From NCBI GenBank assembly GCA_964194845.1, contig CAXMNX010000095.1:1-38651 (forward strand): a stretch of 38,651 bases of DNA, in the 5' to 3' direction. This DNA comes from CAXMNX01 sp964194845 (lineage in GTDB: Bacteria; Pseudomonadota; Alphaproteobacteria; Rhodobacterales; Rhodobacteraceae). The number at the start of each line of letters is the position of its first letter. Position 1 is the first letter of the stretch. Below, piece by piece: positions 7,896 through 17,022 of the stretch. The translations under genes were made by a program, and so were the position numbers. The notes below the pieces were generated by a model, which made no database searches, was not told the DNA's origin, and saw only the letters and a program-made list of their open reading frames with translations.

Positions 7896-9770
7896 ATGAC
7901 CCAGAACGACAACCCAGCTGAGCCGTTCAAGAAAGCCTTGGCCGAGGCCACCAAAGTTCTGGCGGAAGATCCTGAACTTGGCGTCAGCTATTCGGTCGAT
8001 CCGCCGGGATCGAACCAGGAAGGTGTGCGCCTGCCGCAGGTGACACGGCGGATGACCAAGGAAGAAGTGCTTCTGGCCCGCGGCACAGCCGACGGCTATG
8101 CGCTTCGCCACAAGTATCACAATGAGGCCACGTTCAACCGCTATGCGCCCGACGGCGAATTGGCGCGCGGGATCTACGAGGCGATGGAAGTTGCGCGCTG
8201 CGAAGCGGTTGGTGCGATCGACATGCCGGGGACCGCTGGCAACATTGACGCCCGGATCGCGAACGAAGCGATGCGGAAGGGATACGGCCAGATAACCGAA
8301 GCCAGCGACGCGCCGCTTGCCGTCGCCGCAGGCTATCTTGTCCGGAATCTGGCGACCGGGCGCACGCTGCCGGAAGGCGCCGAGAACGTCATGGAGCTTT
8401 GGCGCGGCTTTATCGAAGAGAACGCCAGCGGCACCCTGGGCGGGATTGACCGCGTTCTGAAGGATCAGGCGGATTTCGCCCGGTTTGCGCGCCAGGTCAT
8501 CACCGATCTAGGCTATGGCGACCAGATCGGTGACGACCCGGATATGGACGACCCCGATCAGGATGATCAAGCCGACGAAAGTGCTGAAGATCAGGACAAC
8601 CCGGAAAGCCAGGGCCAGGAAGATGGCGCTGAGGAAGACGCCTCCGAAGCCAGCCCCGAGCAAAGTCAGGATGCGCAGGACGATCCATCGCAGGCGCAGG
8701 TTTCGATGGACGATATGTCGGACATGGAAATGGGCGACGAGGCCGAATTGCCGGACGGCGAGGCCGAGATGGAGCCGCCGCCGCCGCACCCATTCAGCGA
8801 TGCCGACCCGAATTACACCGTCTATTCGTCTGTATTCGACGAGGAGATTAAGGCGGAAGACCTGGCCGAGGAGGCCGAACTGGAACGCCTGCGCGCCTAT
8901 CTGGATCAACAGCTCGATCCGCTGATAGGTGCTGTCAGCCGTCTGGCCAACAAGCTGCAACGGCGTCTGATGGCGCAGCAGAACCGACACTGGGAGTTTG
9001 ACCTGGAGGAAGGCATTCTCGATGCCGGGCGGCTGGCGCGGATTATTGCCAATCCAACGATCCCGCTGGCCTACAAGCAGGAAACAGAAACCGAATTTCG
9101 CGATACTGTCGTCACGCTTCTTCTGGACAATTCCGGCTCGATGCGCGGACGCCCGATCTCGATCGCGGCAATCTGTGCCGATGTGCTGGCGCGTACGCTT
9201 GAGCGTTGCAACGTCAAGGTCGAGATCCTTGGATTTACAACACGCGCCTGGAAGGGCGGGCAGGCCCGCGAAGCCTGGCTGCAAAACGGACGCCCGCAAT
9301 TGCCCGGGCGCCTGAACGATCTTCGCCACATCATCTACAAACGCGCGGATGCGCCCTGGCGGCGCGCGCGCACCAATCTTGGCCTGATGATGAAAGAAGG
9401 GCTTTTGAAGGAAAACATCGACGGCGAGGCGCTGGAATGGGCGCATCGACGGCTCGTTGGCCGTCGCGAGGCAAGAAAGATCCTGATGGTAATCTCCGAT
9501 GGCGCCCCAGTGGACGATTCGTCGTTATCGGTTAACCCCGCGAATTTCCTGGAAAAACATCTTCGCGACGTCATTGCAATGATCGAAAAGCGACGAAGTG
9601 TCGAACTTCTAGCCATCGGTATCGGCCATGACGTCACGCGCTATTATGCCCGCGCTGTCACCATCACCGATGTCGAACAGCTGGCAGGCGCGATGACCGA
9701 ACAGCTCGCCGCGCTATTTGAGACAAATCCGCGAACACGCAGGCGGTTGGCGAAACAAAGGACCGTTTAG
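7896..9770 (+). CDS. cobT: Cobaltochelatase subunit CobT
   Basis: CobT forms the ring-shaped chaperone complex with CobS that powers cobalt insertion by CobN. The 624 residues consist of an N-terminal helical domain (about 1-205), a very acidic Asp/Glu/Gln-rich linker (about 206-305) and a C-terminal von Willebrand A domain. That domain has the MIDAS motif DNSGS (about 411-415, in LLLDNSGSMRGRP) and a later MVISDGAPVDDSS. The start has GGAGAATAGGCCG upstream. It forms an operon with cobS. Nothing is unusual apart from the long acidic stretch, which is typical of the family. Confidence 0.96.
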   Translation: MTQNDNPAEPFKKALAEATKVLAEDPELGVSYSVDPPGSNQEGVRLPQVTRRMTKEEVLLARGTADGYALRHKYHNEATFNRYAPDGELARGIYEAMEVARCEAVGAIDMPGTAGNIDARIANEAMRKGYGQITEASDAPLAVAAGYLVRNLATGRTLPEGAENVMELWRGFIEENASGTLGGIDRVLKDQADFARFARQVITDLGYGDQIGDDPDMDDPDQDDQADESAEDQDNPESQGQEDGAEEDASEASPEQSQDAQDDPSQAQVSMDDMSDMEMGDEAELPDGEAEMEPPPPHPFSDADPNYTVYSSVFDEEIKAEDLAEEAELERLRAYLDQQLDPLIGAVSRLANKLQRRLMAQQNRHWEFDLEEGILDAGRLARIIANPTIPLAYKQETETEFRDTVVTLLLDNSGSMRGRPISIAAICADVLARTLERCNVKVEILGFTTRAWKGGQAREAWLQNGRPQLPGRLNDLRHIIYKRADAPWRRARTNLGLMMKEGLLKENIDGEALEWAHRRLVGRREARKILMVISDGAPVDDSSLSVNPANFLEKHLRDVIAMIEKRRSVELLAIGIGHDVTRYYARAVTITDVEQLAGAMTEQLAALFETNPRTRRRLAKQRTV

Positions 9771-9861
9771 CTGGCCGAAACGCGCGTTCAGGCCACGATC
9801 CCGGCTCAAAAGCCTTCCAAATGCCTTGCGCAGCCGCCGCAATCTTTGTTCTTTGGCGCGT

Positions 9862-11658
9862 ATGTTCCAATCCTTCAAATCCACCACCGCGCCTGACCAG
9901 GGTCCGCCCCGGCTGGATGCGCTGCGCGCGATCATGCGTGATACCGGCGTCGATTGCTTTCTGGTGCCACGGGCAGACGCGCATCAGGGTGAATATGTCG
10001 CCCCCTGCGACGAGCGGCTGGCGTGGCTCACCGGGTTCACCGGGTCGGCGGGCTTTGCCGCGATCACCCAAAGTATTGCCGGCGTTTTTGTTGATGGCCG
10101 TTATCGCATTCAGGTCCGCGATCAGGTGGCAAAGGTATTCAAGCCGGTCAACTGGCCCGAGATCAAGCTTGGGTCGTGGATTGCCGATGTTCTGGCAACG
10201 GGTGCCACAGTCGGCTTCGATCCCTGGCTGCATACAGTTGACGAGGTTCGAACGCTGACCAAGGCACTTGGCCCGAAATCCATCGGGCTGACGCCGGTGC
10301 CAAATCTGATCGACGCGATATGGGACGATCGTCCACCGCGCCCGATCAATCCGCTTTTGGTCCATGACGAGGCCGTCGCGGGCGAAACGCATGGTGAAAA
10401 GCGCGACCGGCTTGCCGCCACGCTTCGCGAAGCTGGCGAAGACGCCGCAGTGCTCACGTTGCCCGACTCAATTTGCTGGCTATTGAACATTCGCGGCGCC
10501 GACATCCCGCGCAACCCGCTTGCGCAGGGTTTTGCCGTCTTGCATTCGGACGCTGGGTTTGCATTTTTTACCAATGCCACAGCACCCGACGATGTTCTGG
10601 CGCATCTTGGTCCGGATGTGACAAGGCACGCTTACGATGGGCTGTTGGGATATCTGTCCAAGCAGTCAGGCAAGATACGGATTGACCCCAAATCCGCGCC
10701 TGAGGCCGTGCGAGCGTGTCTGGCGGCGAACCAAGAGGCGACCATCGCAGGGGGCGACGACCCCTGCGTGTTACCAAAAGCGCGCAAGACAAATGCCGAG
10801 ATTGCCGCTACCCGTGAAGCGCATTTGCGCGACGGCGCGGCGATGGTTGAGTTTCTCGCCTGGTTCGACGGTGCGGCTCCGGCAGGAAAGCTAACTGAAA
10901 TTGACGCGGCCAAGGCGCTTGAGGGCTATCGGCGCGCCACCAACGCGCTGCACGACATATCCTTCGACACCATTTCGGCGGCGGGCCCAAACGCCGCAAT
11001 TCCGCATTACCGGGTGACCGAGGACACGAACCGGCCGATCCGGGACGGGGAAATTTATCTGGTCGATTCGGGCGGGCAATACATCGACGGCACCACCGAT
11101 ATCACGCGCACGGTGATCGTGGGCACGCCCAGCGCCGAGCATAAAACGAATTTCACCCGCGTTTTGCAGGGGATGATTGCGATCAGTCGGGCGCGATTTC
11201 CGCGCGGTCTTGCCGGTCGCGACCTTGACGCACTTGCCCGCGCACCGCTTTGGATGGCGGGGCAGGATTATGACCATGGCACCGGCCACGGTGTTGGCGT
11301 TTTCATGTGTGTTCACGAAGGCCCGCAGCGGATTTCGCGGATATCCGAGGTCAAGCTGGAACCGGGCATGATCTTGTCGAACGAACCGGGCTATTACCGC
11401 CAGGGCAACTACGGCATCCGGATCGAAAACCTGATCGTTGTGCGCGAGGCAGAAAAGATCGGTGACAACCGCGATCAGCTGGATTTCGAAACGCTGACCT
11501 TTGCCCCCATTGATCTGGCGCTTGTTGATACCGATATGTTGTCGCCGGGCGAACGCGCCTGGTTGAATGATTACCACGCCGAAGTGCGCGAGAAACTGAC
11601 CGCCCGCGTGTCACCGGATGCGCGCGACTGGTTGGCTGCGGCAACACGCCCGCTCTGA
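9862..11658 (+). CDS. Aminopeptidase P family (M24) metallopeptidase
   Basis: Xaa-Pro aminopeptidases remove the N-terminal residue before proline. The 598-residue protein is of the long, three-domain cytosolic type: two creatinase-like N-terminal domains (about 15-300) and a C-terminal pita-bread domain. The dimetal ligands are visible: Asp in LVDSGGQYIDGTTDITRT (two Asp), His in HGTGHGVG, Glu in NEPGYY, and Glu in GIRIENLIVV. The start MFQSFKSTTAPDQG at 9862 is chosen because the upstream extension to 9718 overlaps cobT and has no family match. It lies 91 bases after cobT and may be cotranscribed. Confidence 0.92.
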   Translation: MFQSFKSTTAPDQGPPRLDALRAIMRDTGVDCFLVPRADAHQGEYVAPCDERLAWLTGFTGSAGFAAITQSIAGVFVDGRYRIQVRDQVAKVFKPVNWPEIKLGSWIADVLATGATVGFDPWLHTVDEVRTLTKALGPKSIGLTPVPNLIDAIWDDRPPRPINPLLVHDEAVAGETHGEKRDRLAATLREAGEDAAVLTLPDSICWLLNIRGADIPRNPLAQGFAVLHSDAGFAFFTNATAPDDVLAHLGPDVTRHAYDGLLGYLSKQSGKIRIDPKSAPEAVRACLAANQEATIAGGDDPCVLPKARKTNAEIAATREAHLRDGAAMVEFLAWFDGAAPAGKLTEIDAAKALEGYRRATNALHDISFDTISAAGPNAAIPHYRVTEDTNRPIRDGEIYLVDSGGQYIDGTTDITRTVIVGTPSAEHKTNFTRVLQGMIAISRARFPRGLAGRDLDALARAPLWMAGQDYDHGTGHGVGVFMCVHEGPQRISRISEVKLEPGMILSNEPGYYRQGNYGIRIENLIVVREAEKIGDNRDQLDFETLTFAPIDLALVDTDMLSPGERAWLNDYHAEVREKLTARVSPDARDWLAAATRPL

Positions 11659-11722
11659 GCGGCGATTATGTGGTGCATAAGGCGGCAACGCATCCCGTGC
11701 GAGCAATTGAAAGGAATTATGG

Positions 11723-12067
11723 ATGGCTGGTCAGATAAGGATACGCGAGGCGACGGGCACCTGGGTAGTTCGCGCCGGTGGTGCAGTGCTGGGTGAAAGC
11801 ACGCGCGCGCTGGAGCTTTCCGAAAACGGCTATCCAGCTCGGATTTATTTTCCGCACGAAGACATCGCGACGGCGTTCCTCGACAGTTCCGACAAAACCA
11901 CGACCTGCCCGTTCAAGGGCGAGGCGAGTTATTTCTCGATCGTCACGAAAAGCACCACAATATCGGATGCCGTGTGGAGCTACGTCTCCCCCATAGAAGA
12001 CGTGACCCGCATCGCTGGGCACCTGTCCTTTGCTGAAGGCTACCAGGTGACCGTCGAACAACTTTGA
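11723..12067 (+). CDS. DUF427 domain-containing protein
   Basis: The 114-residue protein is a single DUF427 domain: WVVRAGGAVLGESTRALEL, the PARIYFPHEDI segment, the CPFKGEASYFSI motif with its Cys, and the closing AIEDVTRIAGHLSF-like strand. The family is small and cytoplasmic with no established reaction. AAAGGA precedes the ATG. It is convergent with the ClC gene. Confidence 0.88.
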   Translation: MAGQIRIREATGTWVVRAGGAVLGESTRALELSENGYPARIYFPHEDIATAFLDSSDKTTTCPFKGEASYFSIVTKSTTISDAVWSYVSPIEDVTRIAGHLSFAEGYQVTVEQL

Positions 12068-12081
12068 CCGCCGTCAAATTT
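12063..12081 (+). terminator. Short hairpin overlapping the DUF427 stop codon
   Basis: TTTGAC-CGCC-GTCAAA followed by TTT. The stem has only 6 bp with two G-C pairs, so it would be weak. It lies between two convergent genes. Confidence 0.35.
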
Positions 12082-12086
12082 CGATC

Positions 12087-13775
12087 TCAGCTATGCTCTT
12101 CCGCCGCAGTTGCGGCCAGTGCACGGTTATACGCCCGAAGCGCGTCCACTTGAAAAAGCGCGCCGTGGATTTGTGGCGCTTCGCCTTCGTCGCCCAGGGT
12201 AACCACCGGTAGAAACTGCCGGTTGGTATCTTCAAAGATCGGCATCGCCGCTTCCAGCGTCGCATTGCGCCCGACCCAGTGGCCCGCCTCGATGGCTTCC
12301 CACATCGCGTCGTCGGGTGCGGCGCGCGGATCATCCGGCGTGCGCATCACGTTCGCGACCCGGAACATCGACAAAAGATAGGCCTGCGGCCCCGCCGCGA
12401 GATGGATATTTTGCCGCTCCAGCTGGGTCAGGAAGAACGACCGGTCGACCAGGCGCGATGCGATCGCGGTCGACATTGAAACCGCGACCATAACCGCCAA
12501 TCCCGTCTGCCAGTCGCCGGTCAGTTCGAAAACGATCAGCGTAGTCGAGATCGGCGCACCAAGAACTGCCGCCGCCACGGCGCCCATTCCGGCCAAGGCA
12601 TACAGCGCCTCGGAGCCGGAAACATTTGGGAAAATGCTGGTCGAAATCAGGCCGAAAGCCAGCCCCAAAAGTGCGCCGACCATCAAAGACGGAGAGAATA
12701 TTCCGCCGCCCATCCGCCCGCCCATGGTTATCGCAACGGCGGTAACTTTCAGGGCACAAAACACAACCGCCTCGTGGAATAACAGGTTCCCGGTGAGCGC
12801 CGCACTTGTCGTCTCGTAGCCAACGCCAATGATATGCGGGAAAAAGATCGCAATCGCCCCCAACATTGCACCGGCGACCGCCGGGCGAAGATATCGCGGC
12901 ATCCCGGTCCGGCGGCGCACATAGCTGCCAAAGTCATCGGCCCAGAAGATCGTCCGCATCATCAGCACGGCGACAAGGCCGGACAGCATTCCAAGGATCA
13001 GAAACGCCGGTAATTCGACATAGAAGGCCTGGCCGCCCTCTTCCATCAGCATAAATTCGGTGACATCGCCAAACGCCAGCCGGTTAATCACCGCACCAGC
13101 AGCCGAGGCGATCACGATGGGCGCAAAGGCATGGACCGCGAAGTGGCGGAGCACAACTTCGAGCGCGAAAAGCGCGCCCGCAATTGGCGCGTTGAACGAG
13201 GCTGAAACGGCGGCGGCAACCGCGCAACCCAAAAGATCGCGCCCGGTGATCCCGTCCGCCATGATCCGCGCCGATATCCACGAAGATATGACGCCAGCCA
13301 GGTGAACAACCGGTCCTTCGCGGCCAGTTGAACCGCCGGTCCCAAGCGTGATCATCGAGGCGGCTGCCGATGCCAGGCCCGCCTTCGTCTCGATGCGTCC
13401 GTCGTGAAGGGCCGCGCCTTCGATAACTTCGGCCACTGACCGCGCCCTGCCGTCATCGGTGAACCGGTTCAGGATAAGGCCCACCACCAGACCACCGGCG
13501 ATCGGGATGGTCAGGATCAGATACCAGGGCAGAGTTTCGGCGAACGAATGGATCAGGCGGACGTTATCGGTTCCGTAAAGTGTCTGCTGAAGCCAGGTGA
13601 TGCCTTTGCGAAAAAACAGTGCGGCAAATCCGGCGGCAATGCCGATCAAAAGCGCGATGAACCAAAACTGAATACGGCTCGGGCCACGATGGCGCAGCAC
13701 GCGCCAGCCCGACCTGAGGGCGGCCACGAAGTAGGCCAGCTGGCTCCTGATCATGGAATTGCGGGGGGCGTCCAT
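12087..13775 (-). CDS. ClC family chloride channel/transporter with C-terminal CBS-like region
   Basis: This 562-residue inner-membrane protein has the ClC signature: GTGGSTGREGPVVHLAG, with the gating Glu at about residue 153, and the later GGRMGGGIFSPSLMVGALL and GAVAAAVLGAPISTTLIVFE. The gating Glu followed by GP is shared by H+/Cl- exchangers and channels, so the mode is undecided. Residues beyond about 440 form a soluble tail with a CBS-like region (FEDTNRQFLPVVTLGDEGE) that may bind a nucleotide. The ATG at 13775 is chosen for its upstream GGCGGG; ATGs at 13784 and 13754 are alternatives. It is divergent from the hydrolase-OsmC gene. Confidence 0.92.
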   Translation of the reverse strand: MDAPRNSMIRSQLAYFVAALRSGWRVLRHRGPSRIQFWFIALLIGIAAGFAALFFRKGITWLQQTLYGTDNVRLIHSFAETLPWYLILTIPIAGGLVVGLILNRFTDDGRARSVAEVIEGAALHDGRIETKAGLASAAASMITLGTGGSTGREGPVVHLAGVISSWISARIMADGITGRDLLGCAVAAAVSASFNAPIAGALFALEVVLRHFAVHAFAPIVIASAAGAVINRLAFGDVTEFMLMEEGGQAFYVELPAFLILGMLSGLVAVLMMRTIFWADDFGSYVRRRTGMPRYLRPAVAGAMLGAIAIFFPHIIGVGYETTSAALTGNLLFHEAVVFCALKVTAVAITMGGRMGGGIFSPSLMVGALLGLAFGLISTSIFPNVSGSEALYALAGMGAVAAAVLGAPISTTLIVFELTGDWQTGLAVMVAVSMSTAIASRLVDRSFFLTQLERQNIHLAAGPQAYLLSMFRVANVMRTPDDPRAAPDDAMWEAIEAGHWVGRNATLEAAMPIFEDTNRQFLPVVTLGDEGEAPQIHGALFQVDALRAYNRALAATAAEEHS

Positions 13776-13998
13776 TGCAGGCATCCCGCCCGGGCGACCC
13801 AAAACCCGCGCCGCAGCGACCCGGGCACCGATGCGCGTTCCGCGCTAACCTTGTCCGGCGCGGATAGGGCTTTGGTAGGTCAGGCTCTATACCAGCGAAA
13901 GAGCAAATTCGTGAGCCATGGCCATATGTTACCAAGTGTGATCGGATTGCGATCCGCGAGCTTCGAGCATTGACCGCGAAAACACTGGACGCAAAGAT

Positions 13999-14016
13999 TG
14001 TCACCATCCTGTGACA
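13999..14016. promoter_or_regulatory. Perfect inverted repeat upstream of the hydrolase-OsmC gene
   Basis: TGTCAC-CATCCT-GTGACA is a perfect 6+6 inverted repeat with a 6-base centre. It ends 75 bases before the ATG of the hydrolase-OsmC gene, in the divergent spacer with the ClC gene. The shape and place suit a dimeric regulator's operator. It is not the CRP/FNR arrangement, in which the half-sites face the other way. The rest of the 315-base spacer (13776-14090) shows only a small CGGAT-TGCG-ATCCG hairpin. Confidence 0.4.
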
Positions 14017-14090
14017 GTGCCGACAGACCCCTTGCGCGGTGCCGGGCCATTGCACAGTTTCGAGGCCTGGGATCAGAAGGAGACTGTCCA

Positions 14091-15308
14091 ATGAGCACAG
14101 AGCGATTTACGTTCGAGGGCCATAGTGGCGACGCGCTGGCTGCACGGCTTGATATGCCTGACGGACCGCATCTGGCGACGGCGCTTTTTGCGCATTGCTT
14201 TACCTGCGGCAAGGACATTACGGCAGCGCGGCGGATCGCCAGCCGGTTGGCGGCGATGGGCATCGCCGTTCTGCGATTTGATTTCACCGGGCTCGGGCAT
14301 TCCGACGGCGAGTTTTCCAACACGACATTTACGTCAAATGTCGACGATCTGGTGCGCGCCGCCGACCATCTGGCCAAGCGGGACATGGCGCCGTCGCTGA
14401 TTATCGGGCACTCGCTTGGTGGTGCTGCGGTGCTGAAGGCTGCGGGCGACATACAGTCGATCAAGGCGGTGGTTACCATCGGTGCGCCGTTCGATCCCGG
14501 CCATGTCACCCACAATTTCGGCGATGCGCTGGATGAAATTTCCGCCAACGGCAAGGCCGAGGTGTCGCTTGCCGGTCGGCCGTTCACCATCGGCAAGGCC
14601 TTCATTGATGACGTTTCCGGGGCCGCGCTGGAACCGGCGATCAAGTCGCTTGGAAAGGCGCTTCTGGTCATGCACGCGCCGTTGGACACGACAGTCAGCA
14701 TAGACAATGCGGCGAATATTTTCATCGCCGCGAAGCATCCTAAAAGTTTCGTCACGCTGGATAATGCCGATCATCTGGTGTCCAATCCAACGGATGCGGA
14801 ATACGCGGCTGAGGTTATCGCGGCATGGTCCGGACGTTACCTGGAACTTAAATCACCCGCCCCGCCGCCGGGTGCGCCGGAAGGCATCGTGCGGGTTTCC
14901 GAAGCCGACCCGGCCGGATTTCTGCAAGACGTGAACGGTGGGCCTATGCACCACACGGTTGCTGACGAGCCGGAGGCCTATGGCGGAACAAACCGGGGCA
15001 TGACGCCTTATGGGTATCTGTCTGCCGGGCTGGGTGCCTGCACGTCGATGACGATCCGAATGTATGCACGGCGCAAGAAATGGCCGCTGGTCCATGTCTC
15101 GGTGGATATCAGCCACGACAAGGTTCACGCTCAGGACGCCGGAACCGACGAAGACGTCAAGATCGACGGTTTTCGACGCGAGATACGCCTTGAAGGCGAT
15201 CTCGATGCCGATCAGCGCCAGAGACTTCTGGAGATTGCGGACAAATGCCCAGTTCACCGGACGCTGGAACGCGGTGCGAAGGTTGAGACGGTGCTGGTGG
15301 ACGTTTAG
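14091..15308 (+). CDS. Bifunctional alpha/beta hydrolase - OsmC family fusion protein
   Basis: In this 405-residue protein, residues 1-255 are an alpha/beta hydrolase with nucleophile Ser108 in IIGHSLGGAAV, an acid in MHAPLDTTVS and a His in NADHLVS. Residues about 270-405 are an OsmC/Ohr domain with both redox cysteines (GACTSMTIRMYARRK and DKCPVHRTLE). OsmC-type proteins reduce organic peroxides with two cysteines. The hydrolase could release the acyl or ester part of the same substrate, which is inference. The fusion is a known bacterial domain arrangement. AAGGAGA precedes the ATG at 14091; the longer frame to 13998 lacks a match. Its stop codon overlaps that of tmpB by 4 bases (TTAG). 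Confidence 0.92.
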   Translation: MSTERFTFEGHSGDALAARLDMPDGPHLATALFAHCFTCGKDITAARRIASRLAAMGIAVLRFDFTGLGHSDGEFSNTTFTSNVDDLVRAADHLAKRDMAPSLIIGHSLGGAAVLKAAGDIQSIKAVVTIGAPFDPGHVTHNFGDALDEISANGKAEVSLAGRPFTIGKAFIDDVSGAALEPAIKSLGKALLVMHAPLDTTVSIDNAANIFIAAKHPKSFVTLDNADHLVSNPTDAEYAAEVIAAWSGRYLELKSPAPPPGAPEGIVRVSEADPAGFLQDVNGGPMHHTVADEPEAYGGTNRGMTPYGYLSAGLGACTSMTIRMYARRKKWPLVHVSVDISHDKVHAQDAGTDEDVKIDGFRREIRLEGDLDADQRQRLLEIADKCPVHRTLERGAKVETVLVDV

Positions 15309-15889
15309 GCGGCGAGGTGCCGGTCAACGACCCGCTGCACCATCGGCGCGAAATGCGCGAAGTCGGGGGTCGCCATGTCGTCGCGCTTGCCTGCGTCGTC
15401 CAGATATCTGACCCGCACGATCTGGGCGAGGTTCGGGTTTGTCTCAAACGCGCTCACTTCGCCGTCTGACATCGGCCCACCCTGAAGGCTTAGCGAATGC
15501 ACCGAGGCATCCGAAAGCCGCGCAAAATAATCGGGCTTGGTCGCGCAGAGATACCGCTTGGCAGCGACGTGATAGCGGACGCAATCGGTGACGATATCGG
15601 GAAAGAAGCGCTCGAGAACCCGCGCGCCGGCTTCTTCGTGAAACCGGTCCTCGGTGTCGTCCATCGAGAACGAGCCGAACTCGGAGGTGAAATGGCCGAT
15701 GTCGTGCAGAAGCGTCGCGACGATCACCTCTTCCGGCAAGTCGCCGTCTTCGGCCAGCGTCGCGCCTTGCAGCATGTGTTCGGCCATGGTCACAGGTTCG
15801 CCCAGATATTCCTCGCCACCGCGGCGGTCGAAAATATCGGCGAGAAAGGCCACGATGGTGCTTTGGTTCAGGGTCTCGGGCGCGGTCAT
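15305..15889 (-). CDS. tmpB: HD-domain mixed-valent diiron oxygenase, TmpB/PhnZ type
   Basis: PhnZ and TmpB cleave the C-P bond of a 1-hydroxyalkylphosphonate, releasing phosphate. The 194 residues show the full ligand set: His38 (MAEHMLQ), His62-Asp63 (LLHDIGHF), His84 (DRFHEE), His107 (RYHVAAKRYL) and an Asp at 164/165. The Tyr28-x2-Glu31 pair (EYLGE) corresponds to PhnZ Tyr24/Glu27, the gate over the iron site. That pair distinguishes the oxygenases from ordinary HD phosphohydrolases. The start at 15889 overlaps the tmpA stop as ATGA, implying translational coupling. TmpB rather than PhnZ is inferred from the type of its partner. Confidence 0.85.
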   Translation of the reverse strand: MTAPETLNQSTIVAFLADIFDRRGGEEYLGEPVTMAEHMLQGATLAEDGDLPEEVIVATLLHDIGHFTSEFGSFSMDDTEDRFHEEAGARVLERFFPDIVTDCVRYHVAAKRYLCATKPDYFARLSDASVHSLSLQGGPMSDGEVSAFETNPNLAQIVRVRYLDDAGKRDDMATPDFAHFAPMVQRVVDRHLAA

Positions 15890-17022
15890 TCGGCGGCATT
15901 CAGCGTTTGTTCTTCCAATGCGGCAAGCGTCGAGAGAAGACCGTCCTTGTCCGCGTAACACCCTTGCAGCCACCGCGATCCCATGCCTGAGTATCCCTTA
16001 CGGGCGTGCATGACGCGGGTGTTGTCGACGATAAAGCTTTCGCCCGGCGCGAGCTTGAACGATAGCCCGAGCGCGGGATCGTCGATGATCGCGGCAAATC
16101 GGCGATAGGCACAGTAATAGGCGTCCATTTTGTCGAACGGCACGTCGGTTACCGGGGCCGCAGAGCGATTGTTGAAGCGAATGGACTGAAGCTGGCCGTC
16201 AGGGCTGAGCTCGATCATCGGGCGGCGCGAGCGGAGGATGACGCCATCGCTGCCCCGGTATTCAAAGCGCGCGGGATAGCCGGACAGCAGCGCAAAACCT
16301 TTAGGGTCTTCGTCGCGCAAACGAAGTGCTGCGGCAAAGCCGTCGACGACAATCGAGTCCCCGCCCGTCGCTGAATTTTCGAGGCAATAGAGCAATTGCA
16401 AGGTTGGAACCGGGTCGCGGTAGGGATTGTCGGTGTGCGCCTGAAGGCCGAGGCTGGTGAAGGCAAGGTTGGTCGGGTTGACCTCGGTGCGAACCTCGAA
16501 GTGACGACCGTAGTTGGTTTCGCGGACAAAGCCGAAAAGGCCGACGACATCGAACAGCGCTCCGGGTTCCGCCCGCCCGCCGGTCATCCGCGCAAACCCG
16601 AACCGCCGGATCGTAGCAAGCCAGTTCCGGCGCACCTGTGAATTTTCCGCAGCGGCCTGAAAATCGAAAGACGGAACCGGTAGCGTCGCGTCCCAGCTCG
16701 ATGCACAGTCCGGCAGCAACATCGAGGCGGTGCCGACGTGATCATAGGTATTTTCCAAAAGCCAAGCCACTGGAAAGGCAACGGTTTTTCCATCCGGCGA
16801 GAATGTGATCGAAACATTGCCGTCTGCGATCTGGGCAGCGGAAATGCTCGTGTCGCTGGGAATATCGCCGATTGCGATCAACCGCTGCCCGTTGCCGGGG
16901 CTGCGGGTATCGGGATCGAGCGCGTTGTCGCGAAGCCAGATGGCGTGAAATCGGTGCAACGCTCCGCCGGTGTTCAGCGTCAGAAACGCACCACCTGGAT
17001 CAACTTCGACGTTGTTGGACAT
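15886..17022 (-). CDS. tmpA: 2-Oxoglutarate/Fe(II) dioxygenase, TmpA type (gamma-butyrobetaine hydroxylase-like)
   Basis: TmpA hydroxylates 2-(trimethylammonio)ethylphosphonate, and TmpB then splits the product into glycine betaine and phosphate. The 378 residues have an N-terminal GBBH-like (DUF971) domain (about 10-95) whose zinc cysteines are absent (WLRDNALDPDTRSPGN in place of the Cys-rich GBBH loop). A TauD-like barrel follows, with His196 and Asp198 (LQAHTDNPY), distal His339 (NTRVMHARKGY) and Arg350 (SRWLQG) for 2-oxoglutarate. Aromatic residues around YGRHFEV and HTDNPY could cage a trimethylammonium group, as in GBBH. Alternatives are gamma-butyrobetaine or trimethyllysine hydroxylase. 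The coupled HD oxygenase is the main reason for preferring TmpA. Confidence 0.8.
   Translation of the reverse strand: MSNNVEVDPGGAFLTLNTGGALHRFHAIWLRDNALDPDTRSPGNGQRLIAIGDIPSDTSISAAQIADGNVSITFSPDGKTVAFPVAWLLENTYDHVGTASMLLPDCASSWDATLPVPSFDFQAAAENSQVRRNWLATIRRFGFARMTGGRAEPGALFDVVGLFGFVRETNYGRHFEVRTEVNPTNLAFTSLGLQAHTDNPYRDPVPTLQLLYCLENSATGGDSIVVDGFAAALRLRDEDPKGFALLSGYPARFEYRGSDGVILRSRRPMIELSPDGQLQSIRFNNRSAAPVTDVPFDKMDAYYCAYRRFAAIIDDPALGLSFKLAPGESFIVDNTRVMHARKGYSGMGSRWLQGCYADKDGLLSTLAALEEQTLNAAE

Noticed and set aside
8508..9446. Minus-strand open frame of 312 codons inside cobT
   Set aside because: Antisense to the acidic linker and VWA domain of cobT, which are well supported.
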